Part shown: positions 1 through 10,496 of the stretch, piece by piece | Layout of the letters: the number at the start of each line of letters is the position of its first letter | Position numbering within the stretch: the first letter of the stretch is position 1 | DNA from: Paludibacter jiangxiensis | Lineage (GTDB): Bacteria; Bacteroidota; Bacteroidia; Bacteroidales; Paludibacteraceae | NCBI GenBank assembly: GCA_945897785.1 | Contig: CAMDGD010000014.1 | Location: forward strand, 1-39,280 | DNA: 39,280 bases | Direction: 5' to 3' | Program-made: the position numbers and the translations under genes | Notes under the pieces: generated by a model | Told to the model about the DNA's origin: nothing | The model's database searches: none | The model's input: only the letters and a program-made list of their open reading frames with translations

Positions 1-72
1 AGACCTTGGAATCTTTTGTTTTCATTATAACCGATTGGTAGTCAGCTATAAAGATACAAAATTTCAAGGTCT
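1..72. repeat. Imperfect inverted repeat at the left edge
   Basis: The first bases (AGACCTTG, 1-8) are repeated in reverse complement at 65-72 (CAAGGTCT), and pairing extends imperfectly inward. The 56-base interval between the arms is AT-rich. No gene is visible from 1 to 260. This could be part of a transcript end or regulatory region for something left of the window. The loop is long, so a stable hairpin is uncertain. Confidence 0.3.
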
Positions 73-204
73 TTTCCAAATAAAAAAGTAGTTAATTTGC
101 TGAATATCAAATAATTATATCGCTATATAATTTTTGTCATGTACTAAAGCTTTTTTTAGTAAAAAAAACCTTAAAACTAGGGTTTAAAGACGGTGAAAAT
201 CCGT

Positions 205-234
205 TTTGTTCGTTGATATTTTGTTGTATCTTTG
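205..234 (+). promoter_or_regulatory. Bacteroidota-type promoter for ruvA-sprA
   Basis: A TTTG at 205-208 is followed, 18 bases later, by TATCTTTG at 227-234. This fits the Bacteroidota primary sigma pattern, a -33 TTG/TTTG and a -7 TAnnTTTG about 19 bases apart. The -7 box ends 26 bases before the ruvA ATG. Assignment rests on motif and spacing only. Confidence 0.65.
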
Positions 235-260
235 CTCGTTAAAGAAAAAAACGGAAAAAC

Positions 261-842
261 ATGCTCGATTATATCAAAGGAGAAATTGCAGAGGTAAGTC
301 CTACACATGTAGTGCTCGAAAATGCCGGTTTAGGCTATTTTTTAAACATAACTATTCCAACTTATTCTTATTTATCTGGTAAAACTTCGTGCAAACTGTT
401 TGTGTATGAGGCTATTCGCGAAGATGCTGTTGTGTTGTATGGTTTCTTATCGCAAGAGGAACGACAGCTTTTTTTGCATTTATTGTCTGTGTCAGGTGTA
501 GGTGCAGGTACTGCACGAATGATAATGTCTTCGATGTCTGTTTCCGAAATACAAGAAGTAATATCAACGGCAAATGTTGCGGTATTAAAAACAGTAAAGG
601 GTATTGGCTTAAAAACGGCCGAACGAATTATTGTTGATCTGAAAGGGAAAGTGATGAAATCGGACAATGATGCTGCTGCTTTGTTTGTTGCTGATAGTAC
701 AATTAAAAAAGAAGCACAATCAGCTTTAATTATGTTGGGTTTTGCAGCTCAAGCCTCACAAAAAGCTATTGAGAATATTTTAAAAGAAAAACCCGATGTT
801 TCTGTAGAGCAGCTGATTAAAATGGCGCTGAAAATAATTTAG
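261..842 (+). CDS. ruvA: Holliday junction branch migration protein RuvA
   Basis: RuvA binds four-way DNA junctions and loads the RuvB motor for branch migration during recombinational repair. The 193-residue length is normal for the family. The N-terminal OB-fold (about 1-62) starts with the typical MLDYIKGEIAE. Two helix-hairpin-helix motifs follow: SVSGVGAGTA (about 76-85) and KGIGLKTAERIIVDLKGK (about 114-131). The C-terminal RuvB-contacting three-helix domain covers about 145-193. The ATG at 261 gives the canonical N-terminus and follows a good promoter. The gene is followed after 38 bases by sprA, so the two are probably co-transcribed. RuvB and RuvC are not in the window. Confidence 0.97.
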   Translation: MLDYIKGEIAEVSPTHVVLENAGLGYFLNITIPTYSYLSGKTSCKLFVYEAIREDAVVLYGFLSQEERQLFLHLLSVSGVGAGTARMIMSSMSVSEIQEVISTANVAVLKTVKGIGLKTAERIIVDLKGKVMKSDNDAAALFVADSTIKKEAQSALIMLGFAAQASQKAIENILKEKPDVSVEQLIKMALKII

Positions 843-880
843 AATAATTTTTAAAACTGTGCGAATTATACCTGCATCTT

Positions 881-3800
881 TTGAATAGACTTCCCTACAT
901 AGTTATTGTTTTATTGTTCGTAATTGTCTTCGGCACAAGTTACGCGCTAGTAAATGTGCCTCAGGGTATTGACGATACACCGCTTGTTGAGGCCTCAGAA
1001 GAACCAGCTGAAGAACACGCAAAAGTGCATTTCCCTGTACGCGATGGAAAGATGGATACTTATGAAGATCTACATAAGCAATATCCGATGGATTTGGCTG
1101 ATCCGGTAAACTACAGAACGGATGTTGAATACGATGCCGCTTCGGGATTGTATATTTTTAGAACTAAGGTGGGCGATATGGATGTGGTTACGCCATTTTC
1201 CATGACCGAAAAAGAATACAGCGAATACAGCATGAAACAATCCATGCAAAAGTATTGGCAATCAAGGGTGCAAACTGAGCTAGCTAACGAAAAAGATAAA
1301 AAAATTTCGTTAACAGATATCCAATTGGATATTGGTGGAGCCGATAAGATATTCGGTCCCGGTGGGGTGCAAATAAAAATGCAAGGTTCTACCGAGTTGT
1401 TGTTTGGTTTTAAAATCAACCGCATTCAAAACCCAACGCTCTCTGAACGAATGCGTAAGCCTGCGCCAATATTCGATTTTGATGAAAAAATTCAACTTAA
1501 TGTAAATGCTAAAGTTGGAGATAAGGTTAGCTTTGGTATGAATTACAATACCGAATCGTCCTTCGATTTTGATCAATCAAAAATTAAGCTGGCTTTTGAA
1601 GGAAAAGAGGATGATATCATCAAAAATATAGAAGCAGGAAATGTGAGTTTGCCGCTTAATAGTTCTTTAATTAGGGGAAGTACTGCTTTGTTTGGTATTA
1701 AAACAGAAATGCAGTTTGGTAAATTACGTGTTTCAGCTATTGCCACCCAACAAGAATCAGAATCGAAAACAGTAAGCTTGCGTAATGGTGCCCAAACAAC
1801 TCGATTTGATATTGATGCCGACCAGTACGACGAAAATAGACACTTCTTTTTAGCCCATTATTTTAGAAATAATTTCGAGAAATCAATGAGTCGCCTGCCA
1901 TATATTAACTCTGGTATTGTGGTTAATAGGGTAGAGGTATGGGTAACTAATAATCGGGCAGATTTTACGCAATCGCGTAATGTTGTGGCTTTTATGGATT
2001 TAGGTGAAACGGATAATCGAGATAACTCACATTGGACAATTCAAGCTCCTGCCGGGGTTAACTATCCGTATAATAAAGCCAATTCATTGTATGATGAAGT
2101 AAGGGCAATTGCTAATATTCGCGACATTCAACAAGTGAATGCGATAATGGATGCCAATTACGGGCTCTTCGATATTGATGGCGGAAATGATTATGAAAAA
2201 GTGGAGAGTGCCCGTCGGTTAGATCCTTCGGAGTATTCGCTAAATTCAAATTTAGGCTTTATCTCTCTCCGTAGTCAGCTAAATACAGATGAAGTTCTTG
2301 CTGTATCTTTCGAATATACTATGGGTGGTAAGGTGTATCAGGTAGGAGAGTTTTCTACCGATGGTATTGATCCGCCTGATGCATTGTTTTTAAAATTGAT
2401 TAAGGCTACCAGTTATTCAAACAGCAATAAGAACTGGGATTTGATGATGAAAAACATCTATTCCTTAGGGGCATCGCAGGTACAGCGAGAAAAATTTAAA
2501 TTAGATGTAATGTATCTAAGTGACTCTACCGGTGCTTATGTCAATTATTTGCCCGATGGTGGTGCGGTAAAAAATCAACCCCTTTTAAAGGTATTGTCTT
2601 TAGACCGTCTCGACCAAGCAAGTCAGCTGCGGCCCGATGGGTTGTTCGATTTTATTGAAGGATATACGATAGATGTTTCGATGGGTCGTATTATTTTTCC
2701 TGTATTGGAGCCTTTTGGAAGTTCGTTAAAAGCAAAAATTGCTGATGATGCCTTGGCTTCTAAAGTTATTTTTACCGAATTGTATAACCTTACTAAAACA
2801 GAAGCGTTAGAGTATTCTGAAAAGAATAAGTTTAAACTTAAAGGGGAATATAAATCAACCGTTGGTTCTGAAATTCGCTTAAATGCTATGAATGTACCCA
2901 AGGGTTCGGTAACCGTAACGGCAGGTGGTGCATTATTAACAGAAAATATCGATTATACGGTAGATTACTCCATGGGTTCGGTAACTATTCTTAATCAATC
3001 GATACTCGAATCCGGAACAAATATCGATGTATCTTTAGAGAGTCAGTCGTTTTTTAGTATGCAACGAAAATCATTGTCAGGGGCGCATCTTGAATATGAA
3101 TTTAATAAAGATTTTAGTCTTGGTGCTACCATGATGCACCTTACCGAGAAACCACTTACAACCAAGGTGAGTATTGGTGATGAGCCTATGTCTAATACTA
3201 TTTGGGGACTAAATGCCAGCTATAAAAAAGAATCGCAGTTGCTTACCAATTTGTTAGATAAGTTACCTCTATTAAAGGCAACAGCGCCTTCTTCAATATC
3301 TTTTAACGGTGAATTTGCCCAACTACTACCCGGTCACTCTAATGATGTTGGTAAACAAGGCCTGTCGTATATAGACGACTTTGAAGCGTCAAAAACAGGG
3401 ATAAACATTCAATATCCGTATTCGTGGTATTTAAGTAGTACGCCTCGCGATAAATTCCCGGAAGCTTCGTTGACAAACACTATCGATTACGGTAAAAATA
3501 GAGCGCTATTATCGTGGTATAATATCGATCCAATCTTTACTAAACGCACAACAACTACACCCGACCATATTCGGAATGATGTTGATCAATTATCCAATCA
3601 TTTTGTCCGTGAGGTATTGGAACAAGAAATTTTTCCGAATAGAGATCCAATTCAAGGACAAGCTAATTCGCTATCAGTGTTAAATTTATCGTATTACCCT
3701 ACCGAAAGAGGACCATATAATTTAGATGCTGATAATATTAATCCTGATGGCTCGCTTAAAAATCCGCAAAACCGTTGGGGGGGTATCATGCGTAAAATGG

Positions 3801-6800
3801 AAGTATCCGACTTTGAAGCAGCCAACATCGAATACATTGAATTTTGGTTAATGGATCCATTTGTTTACAATAAATCATCTAATGGCGGTGAATTGTATTT
3901 TAATTTAGGAGAGATATCCGAAGATATTTTAAAAGACGGCAAAAAATCGTTCGAAAACGGCTTGCCAATAAATGGAGATTCAACACAAACTGTGCGTACG
4001 GTTTGGGGAAGGGTACCTAAAACACAATCGATGGTTAATGCTTTTGATAATAACGAGAGCTCTAGAAAATTTCAGGATGTGGGCATGGATGGGTTGCGAA
4101 CCGAAGATGAATTTGAATTTGATACCTATAAAAACTTCTTACAGCAATACCAAAGCAGTATTGATCCGGTTCATTTGCCTGCCTTGCAAGCCGATCCGTT
4201 CTCTGCCTTAAATGACCCTGCAGGAGATAATTACCATTATTTTAGAGGGTCTAATCTTGATGAAAATCGAGTAGGGATTTTAGCCCGTTATAAACGGTAT
4301 AACGGTATGGATGGAAACTCTCCGGTTAGTTCATCTACCACAGAGTCGTACACAACATCGGCTACTACCTTGCCTAATGTGGAAGATATAAATCAGGATA
4401 ATAACCTCAGCGAATACGAACAATACTTTTTCTATAAAGTGTCGCTAAAGCCTTCGGATATGGTGGTTGGTCAAAACTTTATTATGGATAAGGTTGATGC
4501 TACCGTTAAACTGGATAATGGAAAAAACGAAAAGGTTTCCTGGTATCAGTTTAAAATACCCGTGCGCGATTGGTCGGGTGAGTCGGGTACTTCTCGATTA
4601 GATTTTAAATCGATTCGTTTTATGCGTATCTTCTTAACCGGTTTTGATGAAGAAACGCACTTGCGTTTTGCTACTATGGAATTGGTGCGCGGTGATTGGC
4701 GTACTTATAAAAAAGCGCTCTATCGCGTAAATGCTCCTATTCCTGTTGGTGGAACAATGGATGTTTCTGTGATAAATATTGAAGAAAACTCCGATAGAAA
4801 ACCGGTGAATTATGTGATTCCTCCGGGTATAACTAGAGAGAAAGACCCTAGCCAAGCGCAAATAAGAGAAGAAAACGAACAAGCTTTATCTTTGCGTGTA
4901 ACCGACTTGTCTCCAGGCGATGCCCGCGCTGTATATAAGAATACTCGATACGACATGCGGCAGTTTAAACGGTTACAGATGTTTGTGCATGCCGAAAAAA
5001 TGATTGGAGATATTACCAACCTCAAAAACTCAGAGCTAACTTGTTTTATGCGCGTTGGGTCCGATTTATCTGAGAATTACTATGAATACGAAATACCTTT
5101 AAAACTTACTCCGCATGGCATATACGGACAAACTGAAGAATCAGGCGATAGGCAAATTGTATGGCCGGATGATAATATGTTCGATTTTCCCTTAAGCTTG
5201 CTAACCGATGTAAAACTATCCCGTAATATTGAACGAAAAAAAGGTACAGGTGTTTCTTTGATTTTACCATATTCGGAATATGACCCCGATAAACCAACCA
5301 ATAAAATTACCATTATTGGAAATCCAAACTTGGGCGATGTGCAAAATATTATGATTGGTGTGCGTAACCAATCAACAGACCTTAAAACAGGCGAAATATG
5401 GATAAATGAATTGCGGATGTCCGATTTTAACGAAGAGAGTGGTTATGCTGCAGTAGGTAACGCAAGTATTAATTTATCGGATTTTGGTAGTGTGAATTTT
5501 GCCGGTAGGGTAGAAACCAGTGGGTTTGGTAGCGTAGAAGATAATATTATGGATAGAAGAATGGACAATCTTTCTGAGTTTAATGTTTCTACTAGTTTTG
5601 AACTAGGACGTTTATTTCCCGAAAAAGCAAAAATCAGGTTGCCTCTTTATTATTCGTATTCAAAAGAGCTGACAAAGCCAAAATACGATGCCTTTAATCA
5701 AGATGTATTGTTAGAAGAAACATTAGAAAATGCAGAAACAAAAGCCGAAAGAGATTCAATTGAAGATTATTCTACTGCTGTTTACACAACCAAAGGCTTT
5801 AACTTAACCAATGTTAAGGTTGATATAAGAAGCAAAACACCCCAGTTTTATGATCCGGCCAATATCACCCTTGGATATGCTTACACGGAGTCGAATTATC
5901 ATAATTCGGAAACCGAACGAGATTTATTAAAAGACTACAAGGGCTCGCTAACTTATAGTTATTCCATTACCCCAAAGGCAATAGAGCCGTTTAAAAAATC
6001 AACCTTATTTAAGTCGCCATACCTAAAGCTGATTTCTGATTTCAATTTTTATTATTTACCATCGTCTATATCCTATAATACTACATTAATGCGTCAGTAT
6101 AACGAAATTCAGTTACGTAATTTAAGCAACTTGGATATTCTCTATACCGATCCAACAAACCCCTTATTGTCTTCAAGTAAAAACTTTTTGTGGAACCGAA
6201 AATTCGATTTAAAATATGATTTAAGCAAGGCGTTGCGTTTTAGCTACAGCAATGCAACTAATGCTTATATTGACGAAACAAAATACACCCCGATTAACAA
6301 AGAATTGTTTCCTACCGAATACGAGAACTGGAAAGATACGGTGATGCAAAGTATTTTTGCGTTTGGACGTCCGCTTTCATATCAACAGGTGGTTACCGCT
6401 AGTTATGCTGTTCCGCTAAATAAAATTCCGTTGCTTAATTGGGTATCTTCTAATGTCTTGTATAATGGTAATTATTCGTGGGATAGAGGTCCGCTGACAG
6501 TAGAAGATGAGGCTGCCGGAAGTGCAGCATCGAGTATGGGAAATCGTATCAATAGTTTGGGCGCATGGCAATTCGATGGTCGTTTTAGTATGGATCAATT
6601 ATACAATAAATCTACATATCTTAAAAAGGTTAATCAACGGTTTTCATCCCGTAATATTTCCAATAGAAATAAAAAACAGCAGGCACCCCCTCGTAAAAAC
6701 GAACAGAAAATTAGTTTAACGAAGGATAAAAAGATGAAAGTGCTGCACCGCTTAAATGCAGAAAAAGTTAAGGTAACGGCTTATGATTCACTAAATATCG

Positions 6801-8353
6801 AATACAAAATTAACTATCAGGTACTGGATAAAAACACCATCGAAATAGAGCCGACAGAAACCAAAAGTAACCTTACAGTTAGTGTAGTTGTTGCCGATCC
6901 TAACGATGTAAAGGGCATAAAAAATATTATGCAGTTAGCCGCTCGAGGATTGATGATGGTGCGCAATATTTCTTTTAATTACAATCAGAGTAATGGTGTT
7001 GGGTTAACAGGCTTTAAACCCTCAAACGGCATATTCGGACAAGATTCTTGGGGAAATAAATATGCTCCCGGTGTATTGTTCTCTATGGGGTATCAGCATC
7101 CCACCTTTTTGCAAGATGCATATAAGGATAATTGGTTAGTTAGAGGCGACTCAACAATTGAGGCGGCAAGCAAAACATTTACTTCCGATTTTTCACTTCG
7201 TATGGCCATAGAACCAATTCCGAGTCTGAAAATTGATTTGGGAGCTGCCAGAAATTACTCTACACAGTCGTTAGTTAATTATATTTACGAAGGCATGCCT
7301 TCTACTTATTCCGGTACATTTAGTATGACTTCTATTGCCGTTAGTACTTTTTTTAGTTCAACGGGCGATGCTAGTGATAATTATTATTCAACTACTTATC
7401 AGCGGTTTAAAACATACAGGGCAGAGGCTGCTGCTAAGCTGAACGAAGATTATAAAACCCAACGGTATCCAACTAATGGGTTTATGTCAACGAATCCGGC
7501 ATTGATTAATCAGCCTTACGATGAGGCTAATGGAGCCTTTACTCAGAATTCAACGGATGTACTTATTCCTGCTTTTTTAGCGGCATATACCGGTACCGAT
7601 GTTAAGAACCAAAGCTTTAAATTAATACCGTCAATATTGAAGCTGCTGCCTAATTGGCGAATATCGTATGATGGTTTGTCGCAGATTCCGTTTATTCAAG
7701 AGCATTTTAAAAATGTAAATCTAATACATGCCTATGTGTGTAAATATAATATTGGCTCATTTTCTTCCTATGCAAGTTGGATTGAGTCTGAAAATGGATA
7801 TGGATTTGTGCAGGATGTAGCTACAGAAAAACCGATGCCATCGTCTCAATTTGATGTTGCCTCGGTATCAATCACCGAAAACTTTAATCCGTTATTACGT
7901 ATTGAGGCTACCTTAAAAAACAGCCTTACCTTAAGTACAGAGTACCGTACCGGCAGAAATCTAGCATTAAACATAGCCAGTACTCAGATGATTGAATCGT
8001 CGAATGCTGAATATGTATTTGGTGTAGGGTATCGAATATCCGATTTTGATGTGATATTAAAATTGAATAACGATAAAGAACAAAAAATTAAAAACGATTT
8101 AAATCTTCGCTTAGATATCTCTAAAAAAGAGTTTAAAACACTGATACGGAAAATTGACGACGACCAAGCCACGCAAGCTACTACGGGTGACAATACTTTT
8201 GGTTTGCAGTTCTCGGCCGAATATGTATTTAGTTCAAAAATGAATTTCCGTTTGTTTTATGATTTGCAGACTAGCAATCCGTTGGTTTCTTCGTATTATC
8301 CTACATCAAGCCAAAATTTTGGTATTAGTGTTAAATTATTATTGACAAGATAA
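881..8353 (+). CDS. sprA: SprA-type outer-membrane translocon of the type IX secretion system
   Basis: SprA (Sov in Porphyromonas) forms the very large beta-barrel pore through which type IX secretion substrates cross the outer membrane; in gliding species it is also needed for motility. The product has 2,490 residues, close to known SprA proteins. An N-terminal hydrophobic stretch (PYIVIVLLFVIVFG) acts as signal peptide. The body is rich in alternating aromatic/polar strands typical of barrels, with family-like stretches such as LSYIDDFEASKTGINI (about 825-840) and a C-terminal strand ending in SVKLLLTR. The start is TTG at 881; the next in-frame ATG is at residue 58 and would delete the signal peptide. 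An in-frame stop at 845-847 limits extension. ruvA lies 38 bases upstream. No other T9SS component is in the window. Confidence 0.95.
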   Translation: MNRLPYIVIVLLFVIVFGTSYALVNVPQGIDDTPLVEASEEPAEEHAKVHFPVRDGKMDTYEDLHKQYPMDLADPVNYRTDVEYDAASGLYIFRTKVGDMDVVTPFSMTEKEYSEYSMKQSMQKYWQSRVQTELANEKDKKISLTDIQLDIGGADKIFGPGGVQIKMQGSTELLFGFKINRIQNPTLSERMRKPAPIFDFDEKIQLNVNAKVGDKVSFGMNYNTESSFDFDQSKIKLAFEGKEDDIIKNIEAGNVSLPLNSSLIRGSTALFGIKTEMQFGKLRVSAIATQQESESKTVSLRNGAQTTRFDIDADQYDENRHFFLAHYFRNNFEKSMSRLPYINSGIVVNRVEVWVTNNRADFTQSRNVVAFMDLGETDNRDNSHWTIQAPAGVNYPYNKANSLYDEVRAIANIRDIQQVNAIMDANYGLFDIDGGNDYEKVESARRLDPSEYSLNSNLGFISLRSQLNTDEVLAVSFEYTMGGKVYQVGEFSTDGIDPPDALFLKLIKATSYSNSNKNWDLMMKNIYSLGASQVQREKFKLDVMYLSDSTGAYVNYLPDGGAVKNQPLLKVLSLDRLDQASQLRPDGLFDFIEGYTIDVSMGRIIFPVLEPFGSSLKAKIADDALASKVIFTELYNLTKTEALEYSEKNKFKLKGEYKSTVGSEIRLNAMNVPKGSVTVTAGGALLTENIDYTVDYSMGSVTILNQSILESGTNIDVSLESQSFFSMQRKSLSGAHLEYEFNKDFSLGATMMHLTEKPLTTKVSIGDEPMSNTIWGLNASYKKESQLLTNLLDKLPLLKATAPSSISFNGEFAQLLPGHSNDVGKQGLSYIDDFEASKTGINIQYPYSWYLSSTPRDKFPEASLTNTIDYGKNRALLSWYNIDPIFTKRTTTTPDHIRNDVDQLSNHFVREVLEQEIFPNRDPIQGQANSLSVLNLSYYPTERGPYNLDADNINPDGSLKNPQNRWGGIMRKMEVSDFEAANIEYIEFWLMDPFVYNKSSNGGELYFNLGEISEDILKDGKKSFENGLPINGDSTQTVRTVWGRVPKTQSMVNAFDNNESSRKFQDVGMDGLRTEDEFEFDTYKNFLQQYQSSIDPVHLPALQADPFSALNDPAGDNYHYFRGSNLDENRVGILARYKRYNGMDGNSPVSSSTTESYTTSATTLPNVEDINQDNNLSEYEQYFFYKVSLKPSDMVVGQNFIMDKVDATVKLDNGKNEKVSWYQFKIPVRDWSGESGTSRLDFKSIRFMRIFLTGFDEETHLRFATMELVRGDWRTYKKALYRVNAPIPVGGTMDVSVINIEENSDRKPVNYVIPPGITREKDPSQAQIREENEQALSLRVTDLSPGDARAVYKNTRYDMRQFKRLQMFVHAEKMIGDITNLKNSELTCFMRVGSDLSENYYEYEIPLKLTPHGIYGQTEESGDRQIVWPDDNMFDFPLSLLTDVKLSRNIERKKGTGVSLILPYSEYDPDKPTNKITIIGNPNLGDVQNIMIGVRNQSTDLKTGEIWINELRMSDFNEESGYAAVGNASINLSDFGSVNFAGRVETSGFGSVEDNIMDRRMDNLSEFNVSTSFELGRLFPEKAKIRLPLYYSYSKELTKPKYDAFNQDVLLEETLENAETKAERDSIEDYSTAVYTTKGFNLTNVKVDIRSKTPQFYDPANITLGYAYTESNYHNSETERDLLKDYKGSLTYSYSITPKAIEPFKKSTLFKSPYLKLISDFNFYYLPSSISYNTTLMRQYNEIQLRNLSNLDILYTDPTNPLLSSSKNFLWNRKFDLKYDLSKALRFSYSNATNAYIDETKYTPINKELFPTEYENWKDTVMQSIFAFGRPLSYQQVVTASYAVPLNKIPLLNWVSSNVLYNGNYSWDRGPLTVEDEAAGSAASSMGNRINSLGAWQFDGRFSMDQLYNKSTYLKKVNQRFSSRNISNRNKKQQAPPRKNEQKISLTKDKKMKVLHRLNAEKVKVTAYDSLNIEYKINYQVLDKNTIEIEPTETKSNLTVSVVVADPNDVKGIKNIMQLAARGLMMVRNISFNYNQSNGVGLTGFKPSNGIFGQDSWGNKYAPGVLFSMGYQHPTFLQDAYKDNWLVRGDSTIEAASKTFTSDFSLRMAIEPIPSLKIDLGAARNYSTQSLVNYIYEGMPSTYSGTFSMTSIAVSTFFSSTGDASDNYYSTTYQRFKTYRAEAAAKLNEDYKTQRYPTNGFMSTNPALINQPYDEANGAFTQNSTDVLIPAFLAAYTGTDVKNQSFKLIPSILKLLPNWRISYDGLSQIPFIQEHFKNVNLIHAYVCKYNIGSFSSYASWIESENGYGFVQDVATEKPMPSSQFDVASVSITENFNPLLRIEATLKNSLTLSTEYRTGRNLALNIASTQMIESSNAEYVFGVGYRISDFDVILKLNNDKEQKIKNDLNLRLDISKKEFKTLIRKIDDDQATQATTGDNTFGLQFSAEYVFSSKMNFRLFYDLQTSNPLVSSYYPTSSQNFGISVKLLLTR

Positions 8354-8369
8354 AAATTTTGTATCTTTG
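8342..8369 (+). promoter_or_regulatory. Putative promoter of the dsbD gene
   Basis: TTG at 8342-8344 and TATCTTTG at 8362-8369 are separated by 17 bases and match the Bacteroidota -33/-7 pattern. The -7 octamer is identical to the one before ruvA. The promoter overlaps the last codons and stop of sprA and lies about 77 bases before the dsbD ATG. Confidence 0.6.
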
Positions 8370-8446
8370 TATTTTGTATGCTTTTTCATTGTTAGCGAAA
8401 TTATCCTGACAATTATTGTTCAAATTTCACTATACACAAGTAATAT

Positions 8447-10408
8447 ATGTATTCTTTTATTTCAGTGAAACGACTTAACTTATATCTTTTCTTTCTGCTT
8501 TTTTTTGTGGTTGGTTTACAAGCACAAATAATTGATCCTGTTAAGTGGACCTTTGAGCAAAACCATATTTCTTCTACCGAAGCAGAGCTTATTTTTAAAG
8601 CTACCATTACTAAGCCATACCACATGTATGGCATAAATATTCCCGAAGATGGCCCTATCCCCACCGAATTTACCTTTCAGGAGATAAAGGGAGCTGAACG
8701 TATAGGCGAAGTTTTTGTCCATCCCAATTCGCATTCTGTTACCGAGTATGACAAAACTTTTGCAATGGAGCTTACCTGGTACGAAAAAGAAGTGGAGTTT
8801 ATTCAGCGCATAAAGATTATCGATAAAAAGAATCTATATATTTCAGGTTTTGTTTATTTTATGTGCTGCGACGACGAGAGTTGTTTGCCTCCAAAAAAGG
8901 AAGTTTTTTCTTTTGGTAAAAATGAAAAAGAAGCCATTAAAGATACTGCCGAAACAGGATTTGTTATTGAACCTATTGATTTAGGGTCTACAGATGCTTC
9001 TGTTGTAGATTATTGGACTCCGGTTATTGATCAGATTAAAGGATTGGAAAGTGAAGGTGGCGAGGCTTCTGAAGGTGTCTCCTATTGGTTTATTTTTATT
9101 GCAGGCTTTATTGGTGGGTTGTTGGCTTTATTTACGCCTTGCGTTTGGCCAATTATTCCTATGACGGTGAGCTTCTTCTTAAAACGAAATAAAGACAAAG
9201 CGAAGGGTCGAAAAGAAGCTCTTTTTTACGGCATTTCTATCAATGTTATATATGTGTCGTTGGGTATATTTATTACGTTGATATTTGGCGCTAGTGCTTT
9301 GAATGAGCTTTCTACCAATGCTATATTTAATCTCTTGTTTGTTGTATTGTTGGTTGTTTTTGCTATTTCGTTTTTTGGTTTCTTCGAAATTACACTACCA
9401 TCTTCTTGGTCAACTGCCTTAAATGATAAGGCCGAAAGTACTACAGGCGTTTTAAGTATTTTGTTGATGGCTTTTACTTTGGTGGTTGTATCTTTCTCTT
9501 GTACAGGACCTATTATTGGTACTCTTTTAGTTGAGGTAACTACTTCAGGTTCTTTATTAGGCCCAATTGTTGGAATGTTCGGTTTTGCTTTTGCACTGTC
9601 TGTTCCCTTTAGTTTATTTGCCTTGTTCCCTACTTGGTTAAATGCTATGCCTCGTTCCGGTAGTTGGATGAATACTGTTAAAGTAGTGCTTGCTTTTCTT
9701 GAATTAGGTTTTGCTCTGAAGTTCTTCTCTGTAGCTGATTTGTCGTATGGTTGGGGACTCCTTTCTCGGGATTTGTTTATCTCAATTTGGATTGTGCTCG
9801 CTATAGCATTAGGCTTGTATTTGTTGGGCTTAATCCGCTTTCCTCACGATAGTAAAAGTCAATCTATTGGCTGGGTTCGTAGAATTTTTGCCATTGCATC
9901 TTTCCTTTTTGTAGGCTATTTGGCATGTGGCTTTTGGGGAGCGCCATTAAAAGAAATTAGTGCATTTCTTCCGCCAAACGAAACAAAAAATGTGTATTAT
10001 GATTACGATGAAGGAATGGCCTTTGCTGCTAAAAACGAACTGCCCGTATTTGTCGATTTTACCGGATACGGTTGTGTAAACTGTCGCAAAATGGAAGCAG
10101 CGGTATTTACAAATTCAGAAGTTGAACGATTGATGTCGCAGTTTGTTGTTATCAATCTTTATGTCGACCATAGAGAAGCACTTACAAAACCAATTACGGT
10201 TCAAGAGAACGGAAAAAAACTGTTGATCGAAACCAAAGGCGAAAAATGGAGCTATTTACAACGAACTAAATTTGGAGCTAATGCCCAACCATACTATGTT
10301 TTGCTAGATACCAAAGGCAATGTATTGAGTAATCCGTATGCGTATAATGAAGATATAAAAGCATTTACCAAGTTCCTGAAAAAGGCGCTGGATAAGTTCT
10401 ATTATTAA
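8447..10408 (+). CDS. dsbD: Thiol:disulfide interchange protein DsbD
   Basis: DsbD carries electrons from cytoplasmic thioredoxin across the inner membrane to periplasmic disulfide isomerases or cytochrome c maturation. The 653-residue protein has all three modules. Residues 1-26 form a signal peptide ending in QAQ. The periplasmic N-terminal domain contains a cysteine-rich loop, FMCCDDESCLPPKK (about 140-150). The membrane domain (about 212-510) has the paired redox motifs FTPCVWPIIPM and FSCTGPIIGT. The C-terminal thioredoxin-like domain has GYGCVNCRKME (about 539-549), with the CxxC active site. The gene has its own promoter and is followed by an intrinsic terminator, so it is probably monocistronic. 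Confidence 0.94.
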   Translation: MYSFISVKRLNLYLFFLLFFVVGLQAQIIDPVKWTFEQNHISSTEAELIFKATITKPYHMYGINIPEDGPIPTEFTFQEIKGAERIGEVFVHPNSHSVTEYDKTFAMELTWYEKEVEFIQRIKIIDKKNLYISGFVYFMCCDDESCLPPKKEVFSFGKNEKEAIKDTAETGFVIEPIDLGSTDASVVDYWTPVIDQIKGLESEGGEASEGVSYWFIFIAGFIGGLLALFTPCVWPIIPMTVSFFLKRNKDKAKGRKEALFYGISINVIYVSLGIFITLIFGASALNELSTNAIFNLLFVVLLVVFAISFFGFFEITLPSSWSTALNDKAESTTGVLSILLMAFTLVVVSFSCTGPIIGTLLVEVTTSGSLLGPIVGMFGFAFALSVPFSLFALFPTWLNAMPRSGSWMNTVKVVLAFLELGFALKFFSVADLSYGWGLLSRDLFISIWIVLAIALGLYLLGLIRFPHDSKSQSIGWVRRIFAIASFLFVGYLACGFWGAPLKEISAFLPPNETKNVYYDYDEGMAFAAKNELPVFVDFTGYGCVNCRKMEAAVFTNSEVERLMSQFVVINLYVDHREALTKPITVQENGKKLLIETKGEKWSYLQRTKFGANAQPYYVLLDTKGNVLSNPYAYNEDIKAFTKFLKKALDKFYY

Positions 10409-10454
10409 GATGGGTAAACAGTTTCTATATGTTATTAGAAAGAAAGATAAAAAT

Positions 10455-10496
10455 GGCGCAAGGCTGACAAATATGCAGTTTTGCGCCCTGTTTTTT
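10455..10496 (+). terminator. Intrinsic terminator after dsbD
   Basis: GGCGCAA (10455-10461) and TTGCGCC (10481-10487) form a 7-bp perfect stem with a 19-base loop. A run of six T follows at 10491-10496. It lies 46 bases after the dsbD stop. The long loop makes it weaker than a classic terminator. Confidence 0.55.
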
